Part shown: one piece after another, positions 38,817-47,300 of the stretch
Numbering within the stretch: position 1 is the stretch's first letter
Layout of the letters: each line of letters opens with the position of its first letter
DNA from: an uncultured Poribacteria bacterium
GTDB lineage: Bacteria; Poribacteria; WGA-4E; WGA-3G
Assembly: GCA_951828385.1 (NCBI GenBank)
Contig: OX639973.1
Location: forward strand, 3,401,200 to 3,465,199
Length of the DNA stretch: 64,000 nucleotides
Reading direction: 5' to 3'
Program-made: the position numbers and the translations under genes
The notes under the pieces: model-generated
The model's input: the letters and a program-made list of their open reading frames with translations, nothing else
The model's database searches: none
Told to the model about the DNA's origin: nothing

Positions 38817-39692
38817 CTATTCCTCTGTATTTGGTTGTGCCTCAGCGTACCATGCCGCTAAATCATCATCAGAAACGGTATTAACGCCGATACGTGTTAC
38901 AGTCTTGACAGTCGGAAAAATCTTCACTTTAGCATTGTATCCGCTCGTTGCGGCATCGTACTCACTGGCGATGTCCAAGAGTCTTAAGATCGTCATCGCT
39001 GCTTGCCGTTGGTCCATTTCGTGCAAGGCTGTCTCGCCAAACCGAGACAGATAGCGTAACACACCACGGATCCAGATGGAACCGGAGCCAGTCGTTGCAA
39101 AATCAACGTTCTCAAAATGTGCCCCGAGTGCGTCATAGAAGAAAATCTTTCCACCGTTCCCATTATCGGCAGCATTCAAGTCGTATAGTGCAAAGATCGG
39201 GATAACGCCACCGATGCCTTGGAGTGCCATCGACAAATTCTCTCGGATGAGTCTTGACAACATCCGAAGTTTACCTTCGAGGCTTAACTCTTGGAGCTGG
39301 CTGCGCCGGAAATACTGGAACGAGTGCTCCAATATTCTGGCAATTTCATAAGCGATTGCAGGTGAACCTGAAATAGCAAGTGCAGAATGCCTATCAATTC
39401 GCAAAACTTTCTCGGCTCGATCATAGATGACAGAGGTGCCTGCAGTGGCACGCCTGTCTCCTGCGATCATGACTCCATCTCGGTAAAGCACAGCGACAAC
39501 GGTGGTGCTATGTGCTATTTCAACATCAACTCCGTGTCGTACTACAGTTTCCGGTGGCACCTCTATCTTCGAGGGATAGTTTGCGTGCTTCAAGAGGTTG
39601 AGGAAGTCGCCTTTGTGATTTATTGCGTCCTGCAGCGCAAGTTCTTGGTGTCCTGCGCCACTTAGATTCAGGAAATCACCCTTATCGTGCAT
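38817..39692 (-). CDS. prcB: 20S proteasome beta subunit (catalytic)
   Basis: The 291-residue precursor should self-cleave before Thr63 (AHS/TTVVAV). The catalytic set is intact: Thr63 (T1), Asp79 (D17, AGDRR) and Lys95 (K33, EKVLRID), at the exact spacing of active proteasome subunits, with the GSGS segment later. The 62-residue propeptide is unusual: KGDFLNL occurs twice (residues 4-10 and 27-33). In actinobacteria one such motif occurs near the equivalent place. The ATG overlaps the UBact stop codon by one base (TAATG), so the two are translationally coupled. Confidence 0.95.
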   Translation of the reverse strand: MHDKGDFLNLSGAGHQELALQDAINHKGDFLNLLKHANYPSKIEVPPETVVRHGVDVEIAHSTTVVAVLYRDGVMIAGDRRATAGTSVIYDRAEKVLRIDRHSALAISGSPAIAYEIARILEHSFQYFRRSQLQELSLEGKLRMLSRLIRENLSMALQGIGGVIPIFALYDLNAADNGNGGKIFFYDALGAHFENVDFATTGSGSIWIRGVLRYLSRFGETALHEMDQRQAAMTILRLLDIASEYDAATSGYNAKVKIFPTVKTVTRIGVNTVSDDDLAAWYAEAQPNTEE

Positions 39693-39889
39693 TATTCCCC
39701 CGTTCTTTGGCGGTAACGCCGGGACTGATCTTTGTCAACACGTCGCATGCGCTTGAGCAATTCTTGCGTATCCGGACGGCTGACTTTCTGACGCTTGGGT
39801 CCGTCGTTCTCACCATCGCCATCACCGGGTCCGATGGGTTTTGTATCTCTCTGCTTGCGTTCAAGTTGAGCAATAATATTGGCTGCCAT
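39692..39889 (-). CDS. ubact: UBact, ubiquitin-like protein modifier
   Basis: The 65-residue protein is basic, Gly/Asp-rich in the middle, and has no hydrophobic core, so it is probably disordered like Pup. It ends VDKDQSRRYRQRTGE. The C-terminal R-T-G-E is the hallmark of UBact, the Pup analogue described in Gram-negative phyla. Because it already ends in Glu, no deamidation is needed before conjugation. AAGGAG lies eight bases before ATG. It sits between dop and prcB, the expected place for the modifier, and its stop overlaps the prcB start. Its Gln11 and several Lys residues could serve as conjugation or recognition sites. Confidence 0.93.
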   Translation of the reverse strand: MAANIIAQLERKQRDTKPIGPGDGDGENDGPKRQKVSRPDTQELLKRMRRVDKDQSRRYRQRTGE

Positions 39890-39907
39890 TTCAGTTCTCC
39901 TTTTTAG

Positions 39908-39992
39908 TGGTTATCAATTATCAGTTACAAGAGATTTTCGCGGGCATCGCAACCATTAGTTCTACCCTCTTCAACTGATATCTATATAACGA
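39908..39992. repeat. degenerate heptamer repeat between dop and ubact
   Basis: GGTTATCAATTATCAGTTACAAGAG and CTCTTCAACTGATATC form a dyad, followed by ACGAAAAATCTTT, a remnant of the GATTTTT module. Confidence 0.6.
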
Positions 39993-40000
39993 AAAATCTT

Positions 40001-41515
40001 TTATAAACGCAATTTTTTAATTAATGTTTCAACGGTCGGTGATTCGTCAAGAGCCTCATTATATTGCTGTGCGATGTCTGCTTCGGCGAGTGCGTTGAGG
40101 TTAACTTCTCGGGTGCGTCCATTGACAGTGAAGGTAATGCTATCCCATTGGATCGCTTTTATAGATTCACTGAACCGATCAACAGCGCGCCCGCGGAAGT
40201 AGGCACGTGTGCCAGCAGGCGGGTTATGAAGTGCTGCTTCAATCTGTTCGTCTGTGACGATACGACGCATCGGGATCCCGTAGTAGAGTCCCTCATCCAG
40301 GTCAATGTTATGATATTCTAAATCCAAACTCTGGAGCCATGCGTCGTCCCATGCGACCCCTTCTTCTTCTGCAAAGGTTTCAAGTAACCACTTCTTCGCG
40401 ACCCAATCGAGCCGATCAATGAGAGACATAGGATCTTTCTCAAGAGCGTTAAGCGTCCCTTCCCACTCCGTAAGAACCCAATCGGTTTCAAACGCCCCAC
40501 CATCCCCGAGATGTTTCTGTGCGAGTGCGAGGTACTCGCGCTGATGGTCGATTGCAGACATCGATTTTCCGTCATTGGTCATCACCATCCAGCGATACGT
40601 CTGGTCATGCGACACGGTCTTGATGGTATCAATCGGATTGGCGAGTGCCAGACTGTCTGGAATCCTACGTTGTTCAATCAAGGCAATAACAAGTGCGGTG
40701 GTACCGACTTTGAGTGCTGTCGCGTATTCAGACATATTTGCATCGCCTGCGATCCCGTGGAGTCTCCGGAATTTAGATGCGTCAGCATGCGGTTCGTCGC
40801 GCGTATTGACGATAGGGCGGTTGTGCATGGTATCAACACTTGCCTCAACGTGAAAGAAATCAGCACGCTGGGATAATTGATAGTGCCCCGGTGTTGCGAG
40901 CCCTGCTTCAGTCTCAATGCCGAGTTTCCCTGCGCCTGCAAAGATTTGCCGTGTGATAAAGAACGGCATAATTCCGTGTTTGAGCGTCTCAAAAGGGACT
41001 TCACGCGCCATCAAGTAATTATCGTGGCACCCGTAACTATGCCCATGAAAATCGGTATTATTCTTATACAGTAGCACGCGTTTTCCGAGTTTCTGACTGC
41101 GTGTTTCAGCACACCGGTGAAGGATACGTTCTCCGGCTTTATCGTGTGCGACAAGGTCAAACAGGTTGCTGCATTCAGGTGTAGAATACTCCGGGTGCGC
41201 GTGGTCGTTATAGAGGCGTGCCCCGTTGACGAGAATGTGATCGCTCTTAATTTCGGCAAAAGAGAGTCGCTCTTTTTTATTGCGCTTGCGATCGCGCGCT
41301 TCCTCTTCCTTCTCATCGGGATGATTGGAGAGTGCGTCTGCTCGAAAGCCGCGTTCATCTCGAAACGGGTCTTCACCGCGATAGTCCCACACGGGTCGAA
41401 AATCTTCTTGGCGGTAGCTTTTTACCAACTCAATCGACTGCTTGACGGCATCAATGTGCGCTTCATTTTCGAGTGTGATTCCATATTCAGTTTCAATTCC
41501 AAAGAGTCTTTCCAT
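40001..41515 (-). CDS. dop: Dop-type depupylase (UBact-removing amidase)
   Basis: The 504-residue paralogue of PafA carries Dop-specific features: the N-terminal block VWDYRGEDPFRDERGFRAD (Dop-loop region), NDHAHPEYSTPEC, and the C-terminal TRAYFRGRAVDRF with IQWDSITF. Dop hydrolyses the isopeptide bond between modifier and substrate. In mycobacteria it also deamidates Pup's Gln, but here UBact ends in Glu, so deconjugation is its likely sole role. GIETEYG at residues 6-12 gives the metal/ATP site. No Shine-Dalgarno precedes the ATG; a heptamer repeat adjoins it. Confidence 0.9.
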   Translation of the reverse strand: MERLFGIETEYGITLENEAHIDAVKQSIELVKSYRQEDFRPVWDYRGEDPFRDERGFRADALSNHPDEKEEEARDRKRNKKERLSFAEIKSDHILVNGARLYNDHAHPEYSTPECSNLFDLVAHDKAGERILHRCAETRSQKLGKRVLLYKNNTDFHGHSYGCHDNYLMAREVPFETLKHGIMPFFITRQIFAGAGKLGIETEAGLATPGHYQLSQRADFFHVEASVDTMHNRPIVNTRDEPHADASKFRRLHGIAGDANMSEYATALKVGTTALVIALIEQRRIPDSLALANPIDTIKTVSHDQTYRWMVMTNDGKSMSAIDHQREYLALAQKHLGDGGAFETDWVLTEWEGTLNALEKDPMSLIDRLDWVAKKWLLETFAEEEGVAWDDAWLQSLDLEYHNIDLDEGLYYGIPMRRIVTDEQIEAALHNPPAGTRAYFRGRAVDRFSESIKAIQWDSITFTVNGRTREVNLNALAEADIAQQYNEALDESPTVETLIKKLRL

Positions 41516-41662
41516 TTATTGGTTATTGGTTATAAGTTATAAGTTATAAGTGGTTGGTTAAGAAGGTCACTGTGAACCTTCACAGGAAACCTAAAGCGTT
41601 TAAGAAACCTTTTAACCTACAACCTCTTAACTTATAACCTCTTAACTTACCACCCTCTTCCT
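41516..41662. repeat. tandem repeat dyad between ARC and dop
   Basis: GGTTATTGGTTATAAGTTATAAGTTATAAG on the left is mirrored by ACTTATAACCTCTTAACTTATAACC on the right; a variant heptamer family built from TTATAAG. Confidence 0.7.
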
Positions 41663-41663
41663 C

Positions 41664-43481
41664 CTAAATGACACGCGAGTTAGACGCTTTACGCCGTTCC
41701 CGCTTTTCAGTTTTGAAAGGTGTAACTTTGACGACGTTCGCTGGATCGTAATCAAGGAGTTTGAGCCAGTCTTCGGTTGCCTCGGTCGGCGGGAAGATTT
41801 CACTTTCGCGGAACTCCGCGGCGAGTGCGTCTAATAGATCTGCCCGCGAGATTCCGCCTTCTTTCTCCGGATCCTGAATTGCGCGTTTGAGTGCGGATTC
41901 CTTAGCGCGCTGTACAATTGACTCAATAATAGCACCACTACAGAGATGCCCACGATAAAGAATATCGCGTCTGCCGCTCCTGAGAGAGACTTCAAGAAAT
42001 TTATTGTCCTCGTCCTCCCGAAACATTTCATCAACCACCTGTGCGATCAGGTCTTCGACTGCCTTCTCAGGCGGAATAACTTCGGGTGGCGTTTCGCCTG
42101 CTGTTTCTGTCTCTGCATCAGGGGTTACCTCTGAAGCAATAGGCAGTTCAGGGGTGAAATAGATACGGAATATATCCTTTGCAGCGTCTGCATCTGGACG
42201 GGTCACTTTAATTTTCCTATCAATGCGTCCGGGACGCAGAATGGCAGGATCGATGAGATCTGGACGGTTCGTTGCAAGAATAATAACGACATCTTGTAGA
42301 GACTCAATCCCATCCATCTCAGCACAAAACATTGGCACCAGCGTATTTGAGATGCTATGAGACCTAAGTGCGCGTCGTGTGCCTAATATAGACTCTGCCT
42401 CATCTATAAACACAAAAGCTAACTTGCCATCTTCCTTTTTTTCACGGGCGATTTGAAATATTTCACGGACTTTCCGTTCAGATTCTCCGAGCCACATGTT
42501 TAGAATTTCGGGTCCCTTGATGTGAAGGAAACAGCTTTCAACATCTTCTCCGCTCTCTCTTTGGAGCTGCTGCGTCAAGTTATAGGCAGTTGCCTTACCG
42601 ATGAGTGTCTTTCCACATCCTGGCGGGCCATGGAGCAGGAACCCTTTCGGTGCACTGTATTGGAACCGCGAGAAGAGTTCAGGATGCAGGATAGGGAGTT
42701 CAATCGTATCCTTAATACGTTGGATCGTTTCGTCAAGCCCACCGACTTTAGACCATGGAATGTTTGGTACTGCCTCAAGTGCGTAAGCGTCCGTCTCTTT
42801 GGTAGCGATATGTTCAAGTGCGACCCGGTAGTTGGAGTCAACTCTGACTTCATCGCCAGGTTTCAGTTTGACATCCGTGAGGTCTGCGGAACGTTCAAGG
42901 ATAACAGTTTGCGCGTTAGGTTCTTGCCCAATACGGAGTCTCCCATCTGGTATCACATCGGCTATTTTTGCGATGGGTCCGGCATCATTGTATCCGAGTT
43001 CACCGACGACGACAAAGGCATCGTTCAATAGTACACTGAACCCCTTTTTCAAGGTTTCGGGATCAAGTTCAGTATCAAGGTTCGCGTAGTATTCAGAACC
43101 ACCGACGATGACGCGTGCGATGTCATCTTTCGGCAATCCGAGCAAGGTGCCGATCCGATTCGCGGGTGAAGTGAGTTTTTCGATCTGCGCCTCCATTTCC
43201 GCGTGGATACGGAGTGCTTCCTGCTGAATAGCGTGAATTCGTTCCCGAAACTCACCTTCATCACTCAGAATCGCGCGACGCAGCTCCAGGAGCCATCGGC
43301 GACGGCGGTCCTCCGGCGGTGTCTCAGCAATAAGGTGGTGAATTAGCTGCAACGAATAGCCGGAATTCATCTCCTCTTCTTCAGAGGTGAGTTCTTCTTC
43401 AACTTCTTCGTCATCTTCAGTAAACAGGTCGTATCTGTCGGGGTTTGCACCAGCAGCTTTAGGATTTTTCTTATCGTACAT
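41664..43481 (-). CDS. arc: ARC/Mpa proteasomal AAA+ ATPase
   Basis: ARC/Mpa unfolds tagged proteins and threads them into the 20S core. The 605-residue subunit has an acidic N-terminus, a coiled coil (about residues 70-110) that should bind the modifier, an OB-type domain, and an AAA+ domain with GPPGCGKT (about 283-290) and FIDEAES (about 355-361). An acidic insert (EVTPDAETETAGETPPE) lies in the small AAA subdomain. The C-terminus is SNSRVI; neither the QYL end of mycobacterial Mpa nor an HbYX end is present. GAGGAGA precedes the ATG, and it is the first gene of the locus. Confidence 0.93.
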   Translation of the reverse strand: MYDKKNPKAAGANPDRYDLFTEDDEEVEEELTSEEEEMNSGYSLQLIHHLIAETPPEDRRRRWLLELRRAILSDEGEFRERIHAIQQEALRIHAEMEAQIEKLTSPANRIGTLLGLPKDDIARVIVGGSEYYANLDTELDPETLKKGFSVLLNDAFVVVGELGYNDAGPIAKIADVIPDGRLRIGQEPNAQTVILERSADLTDVKLKPGDEVRVDSNYRVALEHIATKETDAYALEAVPNIPWSKVGGLDETIQRIKDTIELPILHPELFSRFQYSAPKGFLLHGPPGCGKTLIGKATAYNLTQQLQRESGEDVESCFLHIKGPEILNMWLGESERKVREIFQIAREKKEDGKLAFVFIDEAESILGTRRALRSHSISNTLVPMFCAEMDGIESLQDVVIILATNRPDLIDPAILRPGRIDRKIKVTRPDADAAKDIFRIYFTPELPIASEVTPDAETETAGETPPEVIPPEKAVEDLIAQVVDEMFREDEDNKFLEVSLRSGRRDILYRGHLCSGAIIESIVQRAKESALKRAIQDPEKEGGISRADLLDALAAEFRESEIFPPTEATEDWLKLLDYDPANVVKVTPFKTEKRERRKASNSRVI

Positions 43482-43562
43482 GTGAACGTCTCCTCAGGCA
43501 GAAGCGGATGACTTTACGATAGAGTTTACCACACTTTCCACAATTGTGCTAATAATTACTTT

Positions 43563-43595
43563 CCAGCGACACTGCTTTTCGTCTCTGTTCGCTGG
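43563..43595 (-). promoter_or_regulatory. 7-bp inverted repeat in the ARC leader
   Basis: CCAGCGA (43563-43569) and TCGCTGG (43589-43595) frame a 19-base loop upstream of the locus. It may be an mRNA hairpin or a regulator site. Confidence 0.4.
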
Positions 43596-43637
43596 TAAAT
43601 TTTGCCCTAACTGCGGTTTTTCGCGGTAATTTGTAAT

Positions 43638-43667
43638 AGTTTAGCATAAGTTGCAACACAAATGCAA
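43638..43667 (-). promoter_or_regulatory. possible promoter of the UBact-proteasome locus
   Basis: Minus-strand TTGCAT (43662-43667), 18 bases, TAAACT (43638-43643); a weaker TAAACT box lies closer to the gene. This would place the start about 150 bases before ARC. Confidence 0.35.
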
Positions 43668-43699
43668 GAAAAAAAACAACTTTATAGAGAGCCGTTCAA

Positions 43700-43960
43700 T
43701 TTTAAGAAATTATTGGGTTTTATGTCTTTTTTTAGGATCCGGTGCGAAATGCTGCGAAATGCTGCGAAAATTTCTGCGAATTGTTTTAAAACATAACATA
43801 TATTAAGTATTAACACCTGCGAAAAGGACAAGACCAAAGACCTATTTAAGAAATCATTGGGTTTTATGTCTTTTTTTAGGATCCGGTGCGAAATGCTGCG
43901 ACTGAAGAGGTTTTGAAGTCTTCAAGGTTTGCGCGTAAAATCCGGTTGGGTTGATGAAGA
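43700..43960. repeat. two copies of an intergenic repeat containing GGATCCGGTGCG
   Basis: About 55 bases beginning AAGAAATTATTGGG and ending GGTGCGAAATGCTGCGA occur at 43702 and again at 43847. The first copy adds a tandem GCGAAATGCT run. The following GACTGAAGAGGTTTTGAAG segment recurs at 53825. All belong to a dispersed family. Confidence 0.7.
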
Positions 43961-44045
43961 TAAACGGGCAATATAGTAAAGTTTAGAATTAATTGGGCAC
44001 TTTCAAACAGTCTGAATACCTATAACAGGCATTCAGACTGGAAAC

Positions 44046-44246
44046 ACAAACTGGAAGTTTGTGCTACGAATGTGAATTGACTGGCAAAAACTAAAAGTTT
44101 GTGCTACGAATGTGAATTGACTGGCAAAAACTAGAAGTTTGTGCTACGAATGTGAATTGACTGGCAAAAACTAAAAGTTTGTGCTACGAATGTGCACAAA
44201 CTGGAAGTTTGTGCTACGAATGTGATACGAATGTGCTACGAATGTG
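44046..44246. repeat. 40-bp tandem repeat array
   Basis: Units of GTGCTACGAATGTGAATTGA followed by CTGGCAAAAACTAAAAGTTT repeat at 44061, 44101 and 44141, with truncated units at 44181 and 44211 and trailing CTACGAATGTG. Several junctions form the palindrome ACAAACT-GGA-AGTTTGT. There are no unique spacers, so it is not a CRISPR array. Confidence 0.9.
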
Positions 44247-44261
44247 TCTATTTATTTTTAG

Positions 44262-44303
44262 AATTGCCCTACTACGAACGGGGCTGCTTGTAGTAGGGCA
44301 ATT
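44262..44303. terminator. 14-bp stem hairpin after the LRR gene
   Basis: AATTGCCCTACTAC (44262-44275) is perfectly inverted at 44290-44303. It lies six bases beyond the stop of the giant gene. The U-tract is weak on the minus strand. Confidence 0.65.
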
Positions 44304-44309
44304 TTGTGG

Positions 44310-47300
44310 CTATTTGCGTATTAATAGCTTGCGTGTTGCGGTGAAATCGCCTGCTTTGAGGGTGTAGAAATAGACACCTGTTGCGACCTTCTCACCGAAG
44401 GCGTTTCTGCCATCCCAATGGATCGCACGGCTACGATTATGATAGACCCCGGCAGGTTGATGTCCTAACTTCAGTTCCCGCACTACAACGCCCCGTATAT
44501 CGTATATCGTTAGCGTAACTTCGGCAGGTTTGGCGAGCTGATACGGTATCCATGTCTCAGGGTTGAATGGGTTGGGGAAGTTGGTCAAGAGTGCCGTATT
44601 CTCAGGAATTATAGGAGATGTTTCAACCGATGGTGCGGCACCGGCGACATCCGTGATATTGATTGTAACGGTGATCCGATCCAAGCCATCAGAGCTATCA
44701 AAGACCTCGACGACAACGGTGTAAGATGTCTGTTCTTCATAATCCAGGTCTTCACTGGTGCGCAGCTGCCCAGTACTGTAGTCAATACTAAACAGTCTTG
44801 CATCGCTGCCGCCGAAACGATCGGGTGCGAAAATATAGCTCAAGTTATCAGAGGGATCCGCATCTGTAGCAGAGATAGGTTCGCCGATATCTGTGTAGGA
44901 TTCCGTGTTTTCTGCAATAGATCGTGTCGTGCTACCTCCCTCCGTGAACTGGGGCGGGTTGTTGGTAATATTTATGTCTATAGATATAGAATTATCGGCG
45001 TTCTGTATCGCTGTCTCGAGTCTGCGGAGGGGTACGTAATCTGAAATCGGATTGCCCGACAGAGTGAGGTATGTCAGATTTGTCAAACCTTCAAGCGCAG
45101 ATACATCGCTGATGGAATTGCCAGACAGATAGATCTCTGTCAGAGAGGTTATACCTTCAAGCGCGGATATATCGCTGACGAAATTCTCATTCAGATAGAG
45201 TTTTTCCAGTGCGGTCAAATCTGCAAGTGCGGATATATCGCTGATGGAATTGCCAGTCAGAGTGAGGTATGTCAGTGCGGGCAAACCACTGAAATCACCG
45301 GATTTCAGGGATGTGATATCATCATAGGAAAGGGAAAGGTCGGTAATTGCCGTAAGATGTCCCACAGTCACATCGTCAGCATTATCCGCGGTATGCGCCC
45401 TTCTCACAATGGCATCCTGTACCTGTTGCGTGCGTTGATTGACAGGCGTTATGCGTGATTCGTCGACATCCGTGACGTTGATTCTAACGGTAATACGATC
45501 CGTGCCACCGTTGCCATCGGAGACAGAAACCGTGACGGAATAAGACCTCTTCGTTTGATAGTTTAACGGTGCAAGGGTACGGAGTTGCCCAGTGGGGGAA
45601 TCAATATTGAACGAGGCGGCATCCGTGCCCTCCACATCCTTGTCCTCCAGAGTATAGGTCAAAGAATCATTTTCGTTCGCATCCGTTGCGGAGACTGGAT
45701 CACCGATGTCTTTCTCAGATAGGGTGTACTCTGCTACGGAACGTGTTGTGTAGGTGCCTTCGGTGAACAGAGGCGGAATATTAATATCAAGCGTTAGACC
45801 TGGATGGCCTTCAATTGCTGCCAAGAGTTTACGGAGGGGTTCATAATTTGAAATCGGATTGCCCCACAGATAGAGGTATCTCAGTGCGGTCAAACGTTCA
45901 AGTGCGGATATATTGCTGATGGAATTGCCATCCAGATGGAGCTCTGTCAGTGCGGTCAAACCGCTAAGCACCGATATATTGCTGATGGAATTGTCAGACA
46001 GATTGAGGTCTGTCAGTGCGGGCAAACCGCTAAGCACCGATATATTGCTGATGGAATTGTCAGACAGATTGAGGTCTGTCAGTGCGGGCAAACCGCTAAG
46101 CACCGATATATTGCTGATGGAATTGCTAAATAGATTGAGCTCTGTCAGTTTCGTCAAACCGCTAAGTGCGGATATATTGCTGATGGAATTGACAGACAGA
46201 TCGAGGTCTGTCAGTGCGGGCAAACCACTGAAATCACCGGATTTCAGGGATGTGATGCCTTTAGAGCTTAAGTAAAGGTAGTTAATTGCCGCAAGATCTG
46301 TGTATGTCACATCGGCAGCATTATCCACGCGAACCGCCCTCATAATGGCATCCTGTACCTCTTGCGTGCGTCGATCGACAGGCGTTATGCCTGCTTCGTT
46401 GACATCCGTGACGTAGATTCTAACGGCAATACTATCCGTGCCATCGTAGCCATCGGAAACAGAAACGGTGACCGAATAAGACCTCTTCGTTTGATAGTTT
46501 AACGCTGCACTGGTTTGGAGTTGCCCAGTGGCGGGATCAATACTGAACGCGTCCGCATCCGTCCCCTCCAGACTATAGGTCAAATAATCATTGTCCACAT
46601 CCGTTGCGGAGACTGGATCACCGATGTCTTGAGCAGATGGGGTGTACTCTGCTACGGAACGTCTTGTGTCGGTGCCTTCGGTGAACAGAGGCGGAATATT
46701 AATATCAAGCCTTAGACCTGGATGATCTTCAATTGCGTCAATTGCTGCCAAGAGTCTACGGAGGGGTGCGTAATCTGAAATCGGATTGCCCGACAGCTCG
46801 AGGTATGTCAGTGTGGTCAAACCTTCAAGCGCGGATACATTACTGATGGAATTGCCAGACAGATAGAGGTGTTTCAGTGCGGGCAAACCTGCAAGCACGG
46901 ATATATCGCTGATGGAATTCTCAGACAGCTTGAGGTATGTCAGTGTGGTCAACCCTTTAAGCGCGGATATATCGCTGATGGAATTGCCCCACAAATAGAG
47001 GCGTGTCAGTGTGGTCAACCCTTTAAGAGCGGATATATCGCTGATGGAATTCTCATCCAGATCGAGGTATGTCAAGCCGGTCAAACCACTGAAATCACCG
47101 GATTTCAGGGATGTGATGTCTTTATAGCCTAAGTTAAGTCGGGTAATTTCCGCAAGATCTGCGGGTGTCACATCGTCAGCATTATCCACGTAATACACCT
47201 CACGCATAATGGCATCCTGTACCTGTTGCGTGCGTTGATTGACAGCCGTTATGGATCCTTCGTTGACACTCGTGACGTTGATAGTAACGGCAATACTATC

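Noticed and set aside
39682-39873. Alternative minus-strand frame of 63 codons in the modifier region
   Set aside because: It overlaps the UBact gene in another frame, lacks the RTGE end and has no ribosome site.
44046-44246. CRISPR array suggested by regular 40-bp repeats
   Set aside because: The units are contiguous tandem copies with no unique spacers, and no cas genes are in the window.
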